From assembly GCA_963575745.1 (NCBI GenBank), contig CAUYUJ010018040.1:186501-210000 (forward strand): DNA of 23,500 bases, in the 5' to 3' direction. Shown in pieces: positions 8,724 through 16,322 of this stretch; position 1 is the first letter of the stretch, and each line of letters begins with the position of its first letter. The DNA is from Prorocentrum cordatum. Lineage: Eukaryota; Sar; Dinophyceae; Prorocentrales; Prorocentraceae. The notes under the pieces were generated by a model. It was not told where the DNA came from. It saw nothing but the letters and a program-made list of their open reading frames with translations, and did not search any database. The position numbers were made by a program, and so were the translations under genes.

Positions 8724-8862
8724 GAGAATTTTTTTTTTTGGGGTTTTTTTGTTGTTGCCGTTGCATATGAACGGAAAGCGAAGCATTTCTCGTTAAGTGC
8801 AAAAATCAGATTTGAAGAAGTATCATAATCATTATGACGTTGTGCATTTTTACTATCGGCGT
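8724..8862. other. AT-rich island with T-run and small palindrome
   Basis: Between the two 37-bp repeats is an unusually AT-rich stretch in otherwise GC-rich DNA. It has an 11-base T run, a seven-base T run after GGGG, and the palindrome TCATAAT-C-ATTATGA at 8823-8837. It could be a promoter-like or easily melted region upstream of the transposon genes. No defined element is recognised. Confidence 0.4.
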
Positions 8863-8875
8863 CGACCCCCGAATT

Positions 8876-9017
8876 CTGAGGATGGGTGCCTTTCGGGTGC
8901 CTTGCGGGTGCCCTTCGGGTGCCTTTCGGGTGCCTTGCGGGTGCCCTCCGGGTGTTTTTCGGGAGCCGTGCGGGAGCACTTCGGGTGCTCTTCGGCCGTC
9001 TTCGGGTACCTTTCGGT
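8876..9017 (+). repeat. 11-bp tandem array, consensus GGGTGCCTTNC
   Basis: About twelve units follow one another with an 11-bp period. The first are nearly identical (GGGTGCCTTTC, GGGTGCCTTGC) and the later ones diverge (GGGAGCCGTGC, GGGTACCTTTC). Because 11 is not a multiple of three, every reading frame gives an 11-residue peptide repeat, so the open frames are not evidence of a gene. The first 37 bases duplicate 8595-8631. Confidence 0.9.
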
Positions 9018-9057
9018 AGCCAGCAAGGGGCTTGGGAGGAGGCGGAAGAGAAACCCA

Positions 9058-9575
9058 GGATCCCAAGAGGAACCTAGGAACCCAGGAGGAACCGAGGAAC
9101 CCAGGAACCCAGGAGGAACCCAGGAACCCAGGAGAAATCCAGGAACACAGGAGGAACCCAGGAACCCAGGAACCTTGGAGGAACCCAGGAAACCAAAAGA
9201 AACCCAGGAGGAACCCAGGAACCCAGGAGGAACCCAGGAACCCAGGAGGAACCCAGGAACCCAGGAGGAACCAAGGAACCCAGGAACCCAGGAGGAACCC
9301 AGGAACCCAGGAGAAATCCAGGAACACAGGAGGAACCCAGGAATCCAGGAACCTTGGAGGAACCCAAGAAACCAAGAGAAACGCAGGAGGAACCCAGGAA
9401 CCCAGGAGGAACCCAGGAACCCAGGAGGAATCCAGGAACCCAGGAGGAACCGAGGAACCCAGGAACCTAGGAACCCAGGAGGAACCCAGGAACCCAGGAA
9501 CCCAGGAGAAACCCAGGAACACAGGAGTAATCCAGGAATCCAGGAATCTTGGAGGAACCCAGCGTTTCCTGACCC
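9058..9575 (+). repeat. CCCAGGAAC/CCCAGGAGGAAC satellite with higher-order repeats
   Basis: The tract alternates 9-base (CCCAGGAAC) and 12-base (CCCAGGAGGAAC) modules for over 500 bases. A marker sequence, GGAGAAATCC followed by AGGAACACAGG, recurs at 9131, 9310 and, slightly changed, 9505, giving higher-order units of 179 and 195 bp. Both module lengths are multiples of three, so all frames stay open: the plus strand reads Asn-Pro-Gly-Thr-Gln-Glu-like and the minus strand Trp-Val-Pro-Gly-Phe-Leu-like repeats. It ends about 90 bases before the ATPase start. Confidence 0.9.
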
Positions 9576-9662
9576 CCCTCGCTGCTCGTAGCTGTTTGGG
9601 CCCAATCGCAACGCCGAGCGTGCGCCTTCTGGCAAACCCTCAGCGTCATTCAAGACCGCGGC

Positions 9663-11701
9663 ATGGCCGCTTACGAGGACCTGAAATCGGCGACCGAGGG
9701 CTGGTATTGCCGCCCTCTTCCTGCACCAATGGTAACGGGCGTGCTGCCCCGTGGAGAAATCGAGCCTTTTCTCGAACTCACGGACGACATCGGGGCCAAC
9801 GAGAACCCACTGGTGCACTACATTGATTTCATCACGGGGCATAGAGACCCAGTCCCCCCCGAGCTCGACGAGCAATACAAGGCGGCCTGGAAGGACGACA
9901 GCTACCACAATCTGCCGCCACCGTTCGGGTTCAAGACGGCGCCGCAACACCACATGACGCTGCAGATTTGTATCCTTGACGCCCCCGACGGCACGAAGAC
10001 CATAATCAAACACTGCGTCATCCCCAACAAGGCGAAGACGGCCGTCTTCGCCAGCATGGCTTTCGGGAGCGTCAAGAAGCTCTGCTTCCAGCATCCCAAG
10101 GTGCACGATTGGGGAAACAAAAGGGTGGCGAGGGCGCGGCGCCCTCGCCATTTTGTTTTTCGATCGCGCCGCCAGGTGGGGGTCAAGGTCTGGCAATACG
10201 CCTTCGAGCGGTTCGGAGGCAAACAGTGTCGGGCTTTCTTCTTATCGCCAGACGTCAAGACGGCCACCAAGGTGAACGAGTTCTACGAGCTCTCGGACGA
10301 GGATATAAACGCTGGCTTCGAATACATCCTGAAGAACGCGCCTCGCTCCACGGCCGAGCTCAAGCAGCTGGTATGGCAGACGAAGGCGCTACGCAAAGGC
10401 GCCCCCCTCTACGGCTGGCCCGCCCCCCTGGTGGCGAAGGCGTTGAGCGGGCTCGCGGCGGAGGGCGCGCTTGCAAAGAAGGAGTTCGAAAACAACGTGA
10501 TCCTCTGCGAGGACCACTTCAACCTTCGCGTTCTCGAAGCCATGCAGGAGCTGATCAACAGCAACGATTCGCTTGTCCTCATTGGGGAGCCCAACATCGG
10601 CAAGACGCCGCTCGGGCGCGCATTCCTGATGGCAATGTGCCGCAGGAACGCGCGGGTCCACGGATTGGACCCCGCGGGTTGTTGCATCCGCGTCACGCCT
10701 GAGATCGATTTCTTGCGAGGCGAGCCCGGCGACATTCTCATGGGGGACTTTGTGGACGATGGCTGCTTGAATCTCCTCCCGCCCAAGATGGTGAAGGCCT
10801 TGCTCGACGTCGGCCAGTACGAGAGCATGTGCTGGGCCAGGTGGGGCGCAACGAAATGGAAGAAGGGGGAGCCTCGGTGCTTGGCGGACCAGACTTACGA
10901 TCCGAATGCCGAGAAGCTGGACCGCTGGCCCTCCGTGAAGTTCCAGGAATTCTTCGAGCTCGTGCGCCCTGCCTTCTCCGAGAAGGCGACCCGCGCATGC
11001 ATGCTGGCTTTCTTCAAGCGTTCTGCGTTTCTGGTGAATACCCAGGAATACCTCTACTGGCGCCCAGCAGGCACTGAGGAGAAAGATGTTCCGCGCATTA
11101 ACTTCAAGGGCGAGACCTTCCTGACGGCCGAGGGGAAGCGCCTGTACCTACTGCAGAAGGACGGCGACATGACCCCGCCCGCCAATATCCAGCAGCTCTT
11201 GGAGAAGGAGCGGCTCCTCGTGGACTCCGCCGTGGAGAAGAACCGCAAGAAGTCCTCAGACGCGGCCCTCGGTTCTTTGCCAGCCCCGTCGTTCGTCCAG
11301 GTTTGGGGGTTCAAAGATGCGGCCCTGCGGGGCGGGGTCCTAGGGCTGAGGGAGCACTTCAACGCGTTCTGAACGCTGAAACGCTGCCTCGGCCTTGGCG
11401 GACATCATCTTTGAGCCCCTCCCGACAGGTGAAGCGAGAGCGCGTGTCCCCTGAGCGCCTGACGTTTCGGAAGCGCCTGCTCTCGGGGATGACGCTCAAT
11501 GTCGACAGCCCGTCCCCCGCCAAGCAACATGCCGCGGCGTCGTCCACTGCATCTGGGCCCGCGGCCCCGCCCCGCGACGATCTCGAGGTCCAGCTCTCGC
11601 AGATGCTGGCCGAGGAGGGGGCGCCCGCTGTGCCTGCGATGCCCTCGGCTGCGGAGGAGGACGAGGCGCGCGCTTTCCTCGGTTCTCAGAGTCAGGAGTG
11701 A
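9663..11701 (+). CDS. P-loop NTPase (AAA+ or SF3-helicase-like), with two predicted introns
   Basis: Predicted exons are 9663-10100, 10176-11300 and 11429-11701, giving 611 residues; the ATG at 9663 opens the frame. In the spliced product a Walker A motif GEPNIGKT lies at residues 283-290, a Walker B-like stretch DILMGDFVDD at 332-341, and a sensor-1/motif-C-like Asn in AFLVNTQEY at 434. These are the expected parts of an AAA+ or superfamily 3 helicase core; the B-to-C spacing is longer than in typical SF3 proteins. The N-terminal 250 residues match nothing I recognise, and no clear HUH nuclease motif is present. The last exon is basic (VKRERVSPERLTFRKRLL) and then acidic (DDLEVQLSQMLAEEG). 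The gene precedes the transposase by about 0.2-0.4 kb on the same strand, suggesting an accessory ATPase of transposition. Without splicing the first intron still reads through; the second would end translation at 11372. Confidence 0.7.
10101..10175 (+). other. Predicted intron 1, 75 bp, hairpin (introner-like)
   Basis: GTGCAC...CCAG, phase 0. Both borders read AGGTG (AAG|GTG and CAG|GTG), a 5-bp direct repeat. Inside is a perfect 11-bp inverted repeat, GGCGAGGGCGC (10127-10137) and GCGCCCTCGCC (10139-10149), with one base between. A second pair, AAACAAAA (10115-10122) and TTTTGTTT (10151-10158), extends it, as does a CGAT on each side. The length is a multiple of three and has no stop. Read as protein it gives an Arg-rich insert out of character with its surroundings, which supports an intron. 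Confidence 0.7.
11301..11428 (+). other. Predicted intron 2, 128 bp, with terminal inverted repeats
   Basis: GTTTGG...ACAG, phase 0, flanked by CAGGT at both borders. The sequences near its two ends are inverted repeats: GGGGTTCAAAGATG (11306-11319) and CATCTTTGAGCCCC (11406-11419), 13 of 14 pairing. Unspliced, the upstream frame stops at 11372. Spliced, it continues into a new exon of 90 residues rich in charged side chains. The donor and acceptor are standard GT-AG. Confidence 0.65.
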
Positions 11702-11897
11702 GCGGGCGGCCGCGAGAGCGCGGGCGGGCAGGTGCGGCGCGCGGGTTTCGCGGGCAGCGATGGCACCCTCAGCTCGGGCGCTGATGCCGCGCGCGCTGCC
11801 GAGGTGGCGCGCGCCGCTGCGCCCCAGATGAGCTGGGGGCGCGCGCCGCCAACATGTTGTGTCTTGATAGGGTTATCCACAAGTACCGCGCGTTATC
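11702..11897. other. Spacer between ATPase and transposase genes
   Basis: A very GC-rich 196-bp spacer. It contains alternating GCGCGC segments, and several AG acceptor-like sites (GGGCAG, CCCCAG) that would allow a spliced 5' leader for the transposase. A TTATCCACA at 11873-11881 is judged coincidental in a eukaryotic setting. Confidence 0.4.
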
Positions 11898-13343
11898 ATG
11901 CCATTTTCTTTTGCCGTTCTAAGAAATCCAGCCGCCCCCGCAGACGTCGTCGTCGTCGCCGCCGCCGCCGCCATCGCCGTCCATCCGGTATGGTTGCTGT
12001 CATCGCCGCAGCCGTTTCTTGGCCGAATCGGCAGCCAGAGCCGCGGGTGCCCGCGCCTCTCGCGCACTGCCTCGCCCGTGCTATCGCGCCTGGAGCCAGG
12101 GATGACCGTCCACCGTCGCCCCGCCGCCTCCGAGGCCAGGGGTCGAAGCCGCGCGCGAGGGCAGCGCTTCCCCCAGAAGCGTCGCAACAAGCGGTCGGTG
12201 CAGGCCGCCTCGCGCCGCCGCGACATTTTGGCCAAGGCGCGGAAGGCGCGCAAGGCGGCCCAGGCCAAACGCAAGCGCTTGGAAGCCACGGGCGTGTTCT
12301 ACACGCCCAAGCGCCAGCGGGTGGCCCGCGTGCGGCGCGGCAGGTCTTCCTTAGCCAAGATCTACACGTACGAGGACCTCAGGGCTCTGAAGACCAAGGA
12401 TGCTTACGACTTGATGGTCCAGGCGGGGTACCTCGGCGACCCCTCCGAGAACGTTTGCCCCAGGTGCGGATGGCCATTGGGTTCGGTGATTCACAGGGGC
12501 GAGAAGCGGCGTCCAGTCCAGAGGTGTCAGCGCAAGGCCTGCTCGTCGTCCTCGGTGCAGGTGAAGGTCACGAGCGGCACGTGGGCGGATGTGGAAGTGC
12601 CTCTCCCGAAGCTGGCGGGCGTCGCCTTCCTGTCGTGCGGCGCCCTGACGTCCCGCATGAGTACAGCCGACATGGCGCTGATTGCCAAGATGGGCCACAA
12701 GCAGTGCGAGGCGGTCAGGCAGAGTTTGCTGGAGATCGTCTCGGCTGCTTCGAGGGAAGAGCAGAAGTCGATCGTGCTGAGCGGCCAGTGCGAGACCGAC
12801 GCCACGACCCTGCGGGTCGTCCAGCTCAAGAACGGGCGCAACATGCACATCCGCGTGTTCGGCATGTGCAAGCGCGGAGACCACGAACACGCCGTCGTGC
12901 ACATGCTGCCGCCCTTCTATGCGGTCCGTGGCGGCCCGACGCGCCCCGAGAGCACGGATGAGACCGCGCCGCTGATCTCAGCTCACACGGGGGCCGACGT
13001 GCTGATCTGGCACACAGACGGAGCGCGGTGCTACCGCCGCCTCGAGAACCACACGAAGGTCAAGCACGCCAAGCGCATCTGGGCGACTGTCAAGACGCTG
13101 ACCCTGAGCGGGGGCGACGTCCTGTGCTGCTACGGCGGGACGCAGCTCCAGGACGGGCTGTGGTCGCACGTGAAGAACGTCGTCCCAACCACGATGAACA
13201 CGTACAGCAAGGAGTCGCAGGCGCAGCTCGAGAATTGGGTGCACTTCTGGGCGTGGCGCTACAGGCGCGCCAGCTGTCCAGATATGTTTCTCGAGCTCGG
13301 CTCGGCCGTCGCCATGGCCAGGTTGAAGGGCCACGTCTGGTGA
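11898..13343 (+). CDS. ISXO2/IS1595-type (Merlin-like) DDE transposase
   Basis: The 481-residue frame starts at ATG 11898. A second in-frame ATG at 12102 (residue 69) may be the real start, because the first 68 residues are low-complexity. Residues 75-160 are strongly basic (GQRFPQKRRNKR, KARKARKAAQAKRKR), suggesting nuclear entry and DNA binding. A zinc ribbon follows: C187-P-R-C190 and C210-x4-C215. The catalytic core shows CETDATTL (D301), WHTDGARCY (D374) and TQLQDGLWSHVK (D419), then HFWAWRYRR. These correspond to the VEVDET, HTDGxxxY, TNxIExxWSxxK and FxxRxNRR blocks of the ISXO2-like transposase family. The third catalytic position is Asp where the family usually has Glu (or Asn). It acts by cutting and joining element ends, presumably the flanking 40-bp inverted repeats. 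Confidence 0.85.
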   Translation: MPFSFAVLRNPAAPADVVVVAAAAAIAVHPVWLLSSPQPFLGRIGSQSRGCPRLSRTASPVLSRLEPGMTVHRRPAASEARGRSRARGQRFPQKRRNKRSVQAASRRRDILAKARKARKAAQAKRKRLEATGVFYTPKRQRVARVRRGRSSLAKIYTYEDLRALKTKDAYDLMVQAGYLGDPSENVCPRCGWPLGSVIHRGEKRRPVQRCQRKACSSSSVQVKVTSGTWADVEVPLPKLAGVAFLSCGALTSRMSTADMALIAKMGHKQCEAVRQSLLEIVSAASREEQKSIVLSGQCETDATTLRVVQLKNGRNMHIRVFGMCKRGDHEHAVVHMLPPFYAVRGGPTRPESTDETAPLISAHTGADVLIWHTDGARCYRRLENHTKVKHAKRIWATVKTLTLSGGDVLCCYGGTQLQDGLWSHVKNVVPTTMNTYSKESQAQLENWVHFWAWRYRRASCPDMFLELGSAVAMARLKGHVW

Positions 13344-13379
13344 GAACCTGCCTGTGCGCTAGAGGGGGCCGCATGTGTA

Positions 13380-13461
13380 AATAATCGCCATCGGCCGAGA
13401 GGACAGGGGGGGGGAACCTGTCTGGCGAGGACCGCGGATAAAAAATAATCGTCAGCGGCCG

Positions 13462-13465
<4 letters not shown>
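13380..13465 (+). repeat. 22-bp direct repeat pair around a small hairpin, 3' of the transposase
   Basis: The block starting AATAATCGCCATCGGCC at 13380-13401 recurs at 13444-13465 with 19 of 22 matches. Between them GACAGG (13402-13407) and CCTGTC (13417-13422) can pair around a G-rich loop. It lies 37 bases past the stop codon and could mark the transcript end or a subterminal transposase-binding site; neither is proven. Confidence 0.6.
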
Positions 13466-13492
<27 letters not shown>

Positions 13493-13576
13493 GAGATGGA
13501 TATACGGAGCACGGAATAGAAGAGAGAGAAAGATATACAGAGAGAACGAGAGAGAGAGAGAGAGGGAGGGGGAGAG
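13462..13576. repeat. (GA)n dinucleotide tract
   Basis: Two GA-repeat runs (13462-13498 and 13526-13576) flank a short ATATACGGAGCACGG segment, directly inside the right inverted repeat. Confidence 0.9.
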
Positions 13577-13579
13577 GCG

Positions 13580-13619
13580 CCATGAAATTTGGCCAAGAGA
13601 GTGGCCCACGGGAGTCCCA
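13580..13619 (-). repeat. Right terminal inverted repeat, 40 bp
   Basis: This is the exact reverse complement of 7779-7818. It begins CCATGAAATTTGG and ends GGGAGTCCCA on the plus strand, 236 bases after the transposase stop codon. Confidence 0.85.
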
Positions 13620-13622
13620 CGG

Positions 13623-13631
13623 CTCCCTTTT
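13623..13631 (+). repeat. Candidate target-site duplication, right copy (CTCCCTTTT)
   Basis: This 9-mer is identical and in the same orientation as 7766-7774, three bases outside the right inverted repeat. See the left copy for the caveat on chance matches. Confidence 0.45.
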
Positions 13632-14630
13632 CTGTTCGCACTCTCTGATCGGGGTGGTCGACAATGTGTTTTCCGCGGTGCGTCCTGCTTGCCCGATTGA
13701 GGGGTCATGTGCTTTTGCCGCTTCCAGCCCAGCGGCCTACGACCACCGTCTTTCGTCTTAGTCCATCGATCGATGCCACGTGTGAGGGTGCCCAGCTTCC
13801 TTCCCCTGTCACTTCTCCCTCTCACCTCTTTGCCCTTCTCTTTTGGTGACCTCTCCCCCTCTCTCCTCCCTTCCCCCCTCCTCCCCCCCTCCATACCGCC
13901 TTCGCCATCGCCACTCACAGGTTGGATCACGCTCGTCAGTTTCCCGCTGCGGTTTTACAGTGGACCCGGCGCTTATCTATTTCTCTGTACACAGTCCATA
14001 AGATATGGTGGCCATGCCCATGTACGCCACCTCTGACGAGGCTGTGCCACACCCTTACCTGCCACATTGAAGGCTTACCATATCTGCGTGTTCGAGCCTC
14101 CATGTTCGACTGACCGTCATTACAACTTGTGAGTCAACCATCAATTCCCCATCGCCCTCATCCACGTTTGGCTCGGAATCCGCTCGGCCTCGTGCGCGCT
14201 GCGCACAAGACACGAAGCGGTGTCGCAGCCATGCGCCTTGCGAGCGCCATTCCTCGCTACAGCCCAGACGCCGAACAAGCACCTCGGATTCGGGCGGGCG
14301 TTGGTTTCTTCTGGGCTGCTCCGCAGCTCTGGGTCGGGGGAGGCCACTCGTGGCCGAGAGGCTCGCCGTGGCCGGCGGCAGGGCCCTCTCGCTCCTCATC
14401 GTCCTGCGCTCCTCCTGGCAGCACTCGGACCGTGCCTGGGCGGACGGCACGCGGACGGCCCGGCGCGCCCCGAGGAGTCCGAGTGCGGGCTGACGTGGGA
14501 CGGTTTCATGGCCGACACGTTCGCCGTTGGCGTAACGATGGTGGCCCTCTGGGCATCGGCCGCGGAGTCCCCTGGGCTCGTGGCTCGACGCCTCAGCTGG
14601 GGAGGGGCACCATCAGAGGGCAGAGGGGGG
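13632..14630. other. No gene recognised
   Basis: Complex, GC-rich sequence, pyrimidine-rich around 13795-13910. A frame on the plus strand at about 14480-14560 gives a hydrophobic, protein-like segment (LTWDGFMADTFAVGVTMVAL). I cannot connect it to a gene. No RNA gene or repeat partner was seen. Confidence 0.4.
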
Positions 14631-14639
14631 CAAGAGGCG

Positions 14640-14785
14640 GAGAAGGAAGAGTGAAGGAGAAGGAGGAGGAGGAGGAGGAGGAGGGGGATCAGAAGGTGGA
14701 GGAAGGGGGAGGAGGAGGAATGAGGAGGAGGAGGAGGAGGAGGAGGAGGACGAGGAGGAGGAGGAGGAGGAGGAGAAAGACGCAT
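14640..14785. repeat. (GGA)n microsatellite
   Basis: Mostly GGA triplets with GGG and GAA interruptions on the plus strand. Frames give only Glu/Arg/Gly or Ser/Pro runs. Confidence 0.95.
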
Positions 14786-15640
14786 GAGATGGGAGAAGGA
14801 GTAAGAGAAGGTGGATGTGGGGGGAATTGGAGGCTCCACCCTGGCCCGCCATCTTCAGCCTGTTGTCTCTTCAACAGGAGACCGGAGGCTATTTGTGATG
14901 GCCGCGCACGACTACCCTTGGGCATCTACCAGGGCGTTCGAGTGCCAACGATTCCAGTATGTTCAGGCCATGGGTGGAGTTGAGAACAGAGCGTGCCACT
15001 GACCCGCCGCCGATGATTGCCGCGCGCAGCTGCCATCCCGCTGCGATGCTGGTGGTGAGCGTGGAGTCGTCTGCAAAGGGCGCTGTGTGTTCGCGCAGAT
15101 ACCTGGAACTGCCCCCTCTCGTTGTACTCCCCTGGCTCCGCGCTCAGGGAGCACAACTCGTGGACGGGAGACACATCCATGGGCACGGCCTCGCGGCCCG
15201 GGTTCCTCGGCCGGGACCCCACGGACTTCTATCCGCCCGGCGCGGGTGCCCCGCGCGGCATCGCGCCCCGGGGCCCAGGACGCGAGGCCATGGCCTTGGA
15301 TGTGCTCGTCGCCTGTGGGCAACCACCTGGGCTTCCTCTCGGAACTCGCCTCTGTCTTTGCCCTCCCAGGCCCCACGATGGCACAGCCTGGGGTGGCGCA
15401 CAGGTGGCCCCACGAGAGCAGGCCCGGTCGGCCTCTGCGGCCCCTGGGCACGTGGGGGGGGGGGGGGCACAATCGTGGGCTGTCCGTACCTCAGCCGGGA
15501 CCCGTGCCATTCCACGAGCGAAGCGGGCAGAGGCCTTCTCAACCCAGGTGCTTCGCCATGTCTGGGGCTGGGGCGGCGGGGGATGCTTCAGTCCCTCCCC
15601 CTGCCCCCTCCTCCTCGAGGATACGTAAGAGCCAGGGACG
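14786..15640 (+). other. Possible coding exon(s), not identified
   Basis: Between two GGA arrays lies complex sequence with an open plus-strand frame from about 15110 to 15310 (NCPLSLYSPGSALREHNSWT, then PGFLGRDPTDFYPPGAG). Its composition is more protein-like than that of the neighbouring frames. There is no start codon, family motif or clear splice pair that I can defend. A TTCAACAG|GAG acceptor-like site lies near 14877. It may equally be random open sequence in GC-rich DNA. Confidence 0.2.
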
Positions 15641-16140
15641 GGGAGGGAGAGATGCAGGATGGGGAGGAAGAAGACAGGGAGGCAGGGCTGGAGTTGGGGG
15701 AGATGGGGTGGAGGCACGGTGGAGGTGGGCGAGGATGGGAAGGATCGGTTGGAGTCATTTGCAGGAAGGAGTGGGAGGCGGAAGGAGGAGCGGGAGGTGG
15801 GAGGAGGAGGAGGAGGAGGAGGAGGAGGAGGAGGAGGAGGAGGAGGAGGAGGAGGGGGAGGGGGAGGGGGAGAAGGAGGAGGAAGGGAAGCGGGAGGTGG
15901 GATGAGGAGGAGGCGGAGGAGGAGGAGGAGGAGAAGGAGAAGGAGGAAGGAGGGGGAAGGGGTGAGAATAAGGATCACTCAGGGAGGGAGAAAGGGGGGA
16001 GGGATGGAGAAGGGATGATGGGGAGCGCAGGAGTACCTGGATAGCGCGGGCTGGAGGGAGGGCGGGCGAGGAAAAAGAGGAGGAGCAGGAGGGGGTGCAG
16101 GAGTCATGGAGGGGAGGGAGGGAGGGAGGGAGGGTGGGAG
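15641..16140. repeat. Long purine tract: (GGA)n, GGGAGG and GGGAGGGA repeats
   Basis: About 500 bases are dominated by purines on the plus strand, with a GGA-triplet core at 15796-15870 and a GGGA-type tail at 16106-16140. Low-complexity frames on both strands are ignored. Confidence 0.9.
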
Positions 16141-16229
16141 GGCGGATGGGGAGAAGCAGCTTGACTTTCAGGGGCAACCTCCGCCAACCCCCGACGGCGG
16201 CCAGACCTTCCGGTTCGGGGGAAGTATAT

Positions 16230-16322
16230 ATAGAAGAGTGAGAGAGAGAGAGAGAGACAGAGAGACAGAGAGAGAGAGAGACACAGAGAGAGAGAGAGAG
16301 AGAGACAGAGAGAGAGAGAGGA
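16230..16322. repeat. (GA)n/(GACAGA)n tract
   Basis: GA dinucleotides are interrupted by regularly placed C (GAGACAGAGAGACAGAGA and GAGACACAGAGA). A shorter GA run follows at 16786-16801. Confidence 0.95.

Larger units (their letters stand above)
7775..13622 (+). mobile_element. Candidate Merlin/IS1595-like DNA transposon with ATPase and transposase genes
   Basis: The ends are a perfect 40-bp inverted repeat (7779-7818 against 13580-13619), flanked outside by matching 9-mers. The interior carries a P-loop ATPase gene and a zinc-ribbon DDE transposase gene in the same orientation, the only two convincing genes of the window. The right end lies about 240 bases past the transposase stop. The left 1.9 kb before the first gene is filled with hairpins and tandem arrays. 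The size, about 5.85 kb, is large for a Merlin element (usually 1-3.5 kb by general knowledge). The alternative is that the 40-mer is an unrelated dispersed repeat that happens to occur in opposite orientations on both sides. Confidence 0.55.

Noticed and set aside
9058-9575. CRISPR-like regular repeats
   Set aside because: The units are short, contiguous and without unique spacers; this is a satellite.
8797-10196. Repetitive plus- and minus-strand proteins over the CCCAGGAAC satellite (silk- or collagen-like)
   Set aside because: Module lengths are multiples of three, so all frames are open. The minus-strand version also runs antisense through the ATPase gene.
11873-11881. TTATCCACA, a perfect match to a bacterial DnaA box
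   Set aside because: A single copy in DNA that otherwise looks eukaryotic. No origin-like cluster or dnaA gene.
11732-12961. 409-codon frame overlapping the transposase
   Set aside because: A shadow frame: the zinc ribbon, DDE motifs and C-terminal block are all in the other frame.
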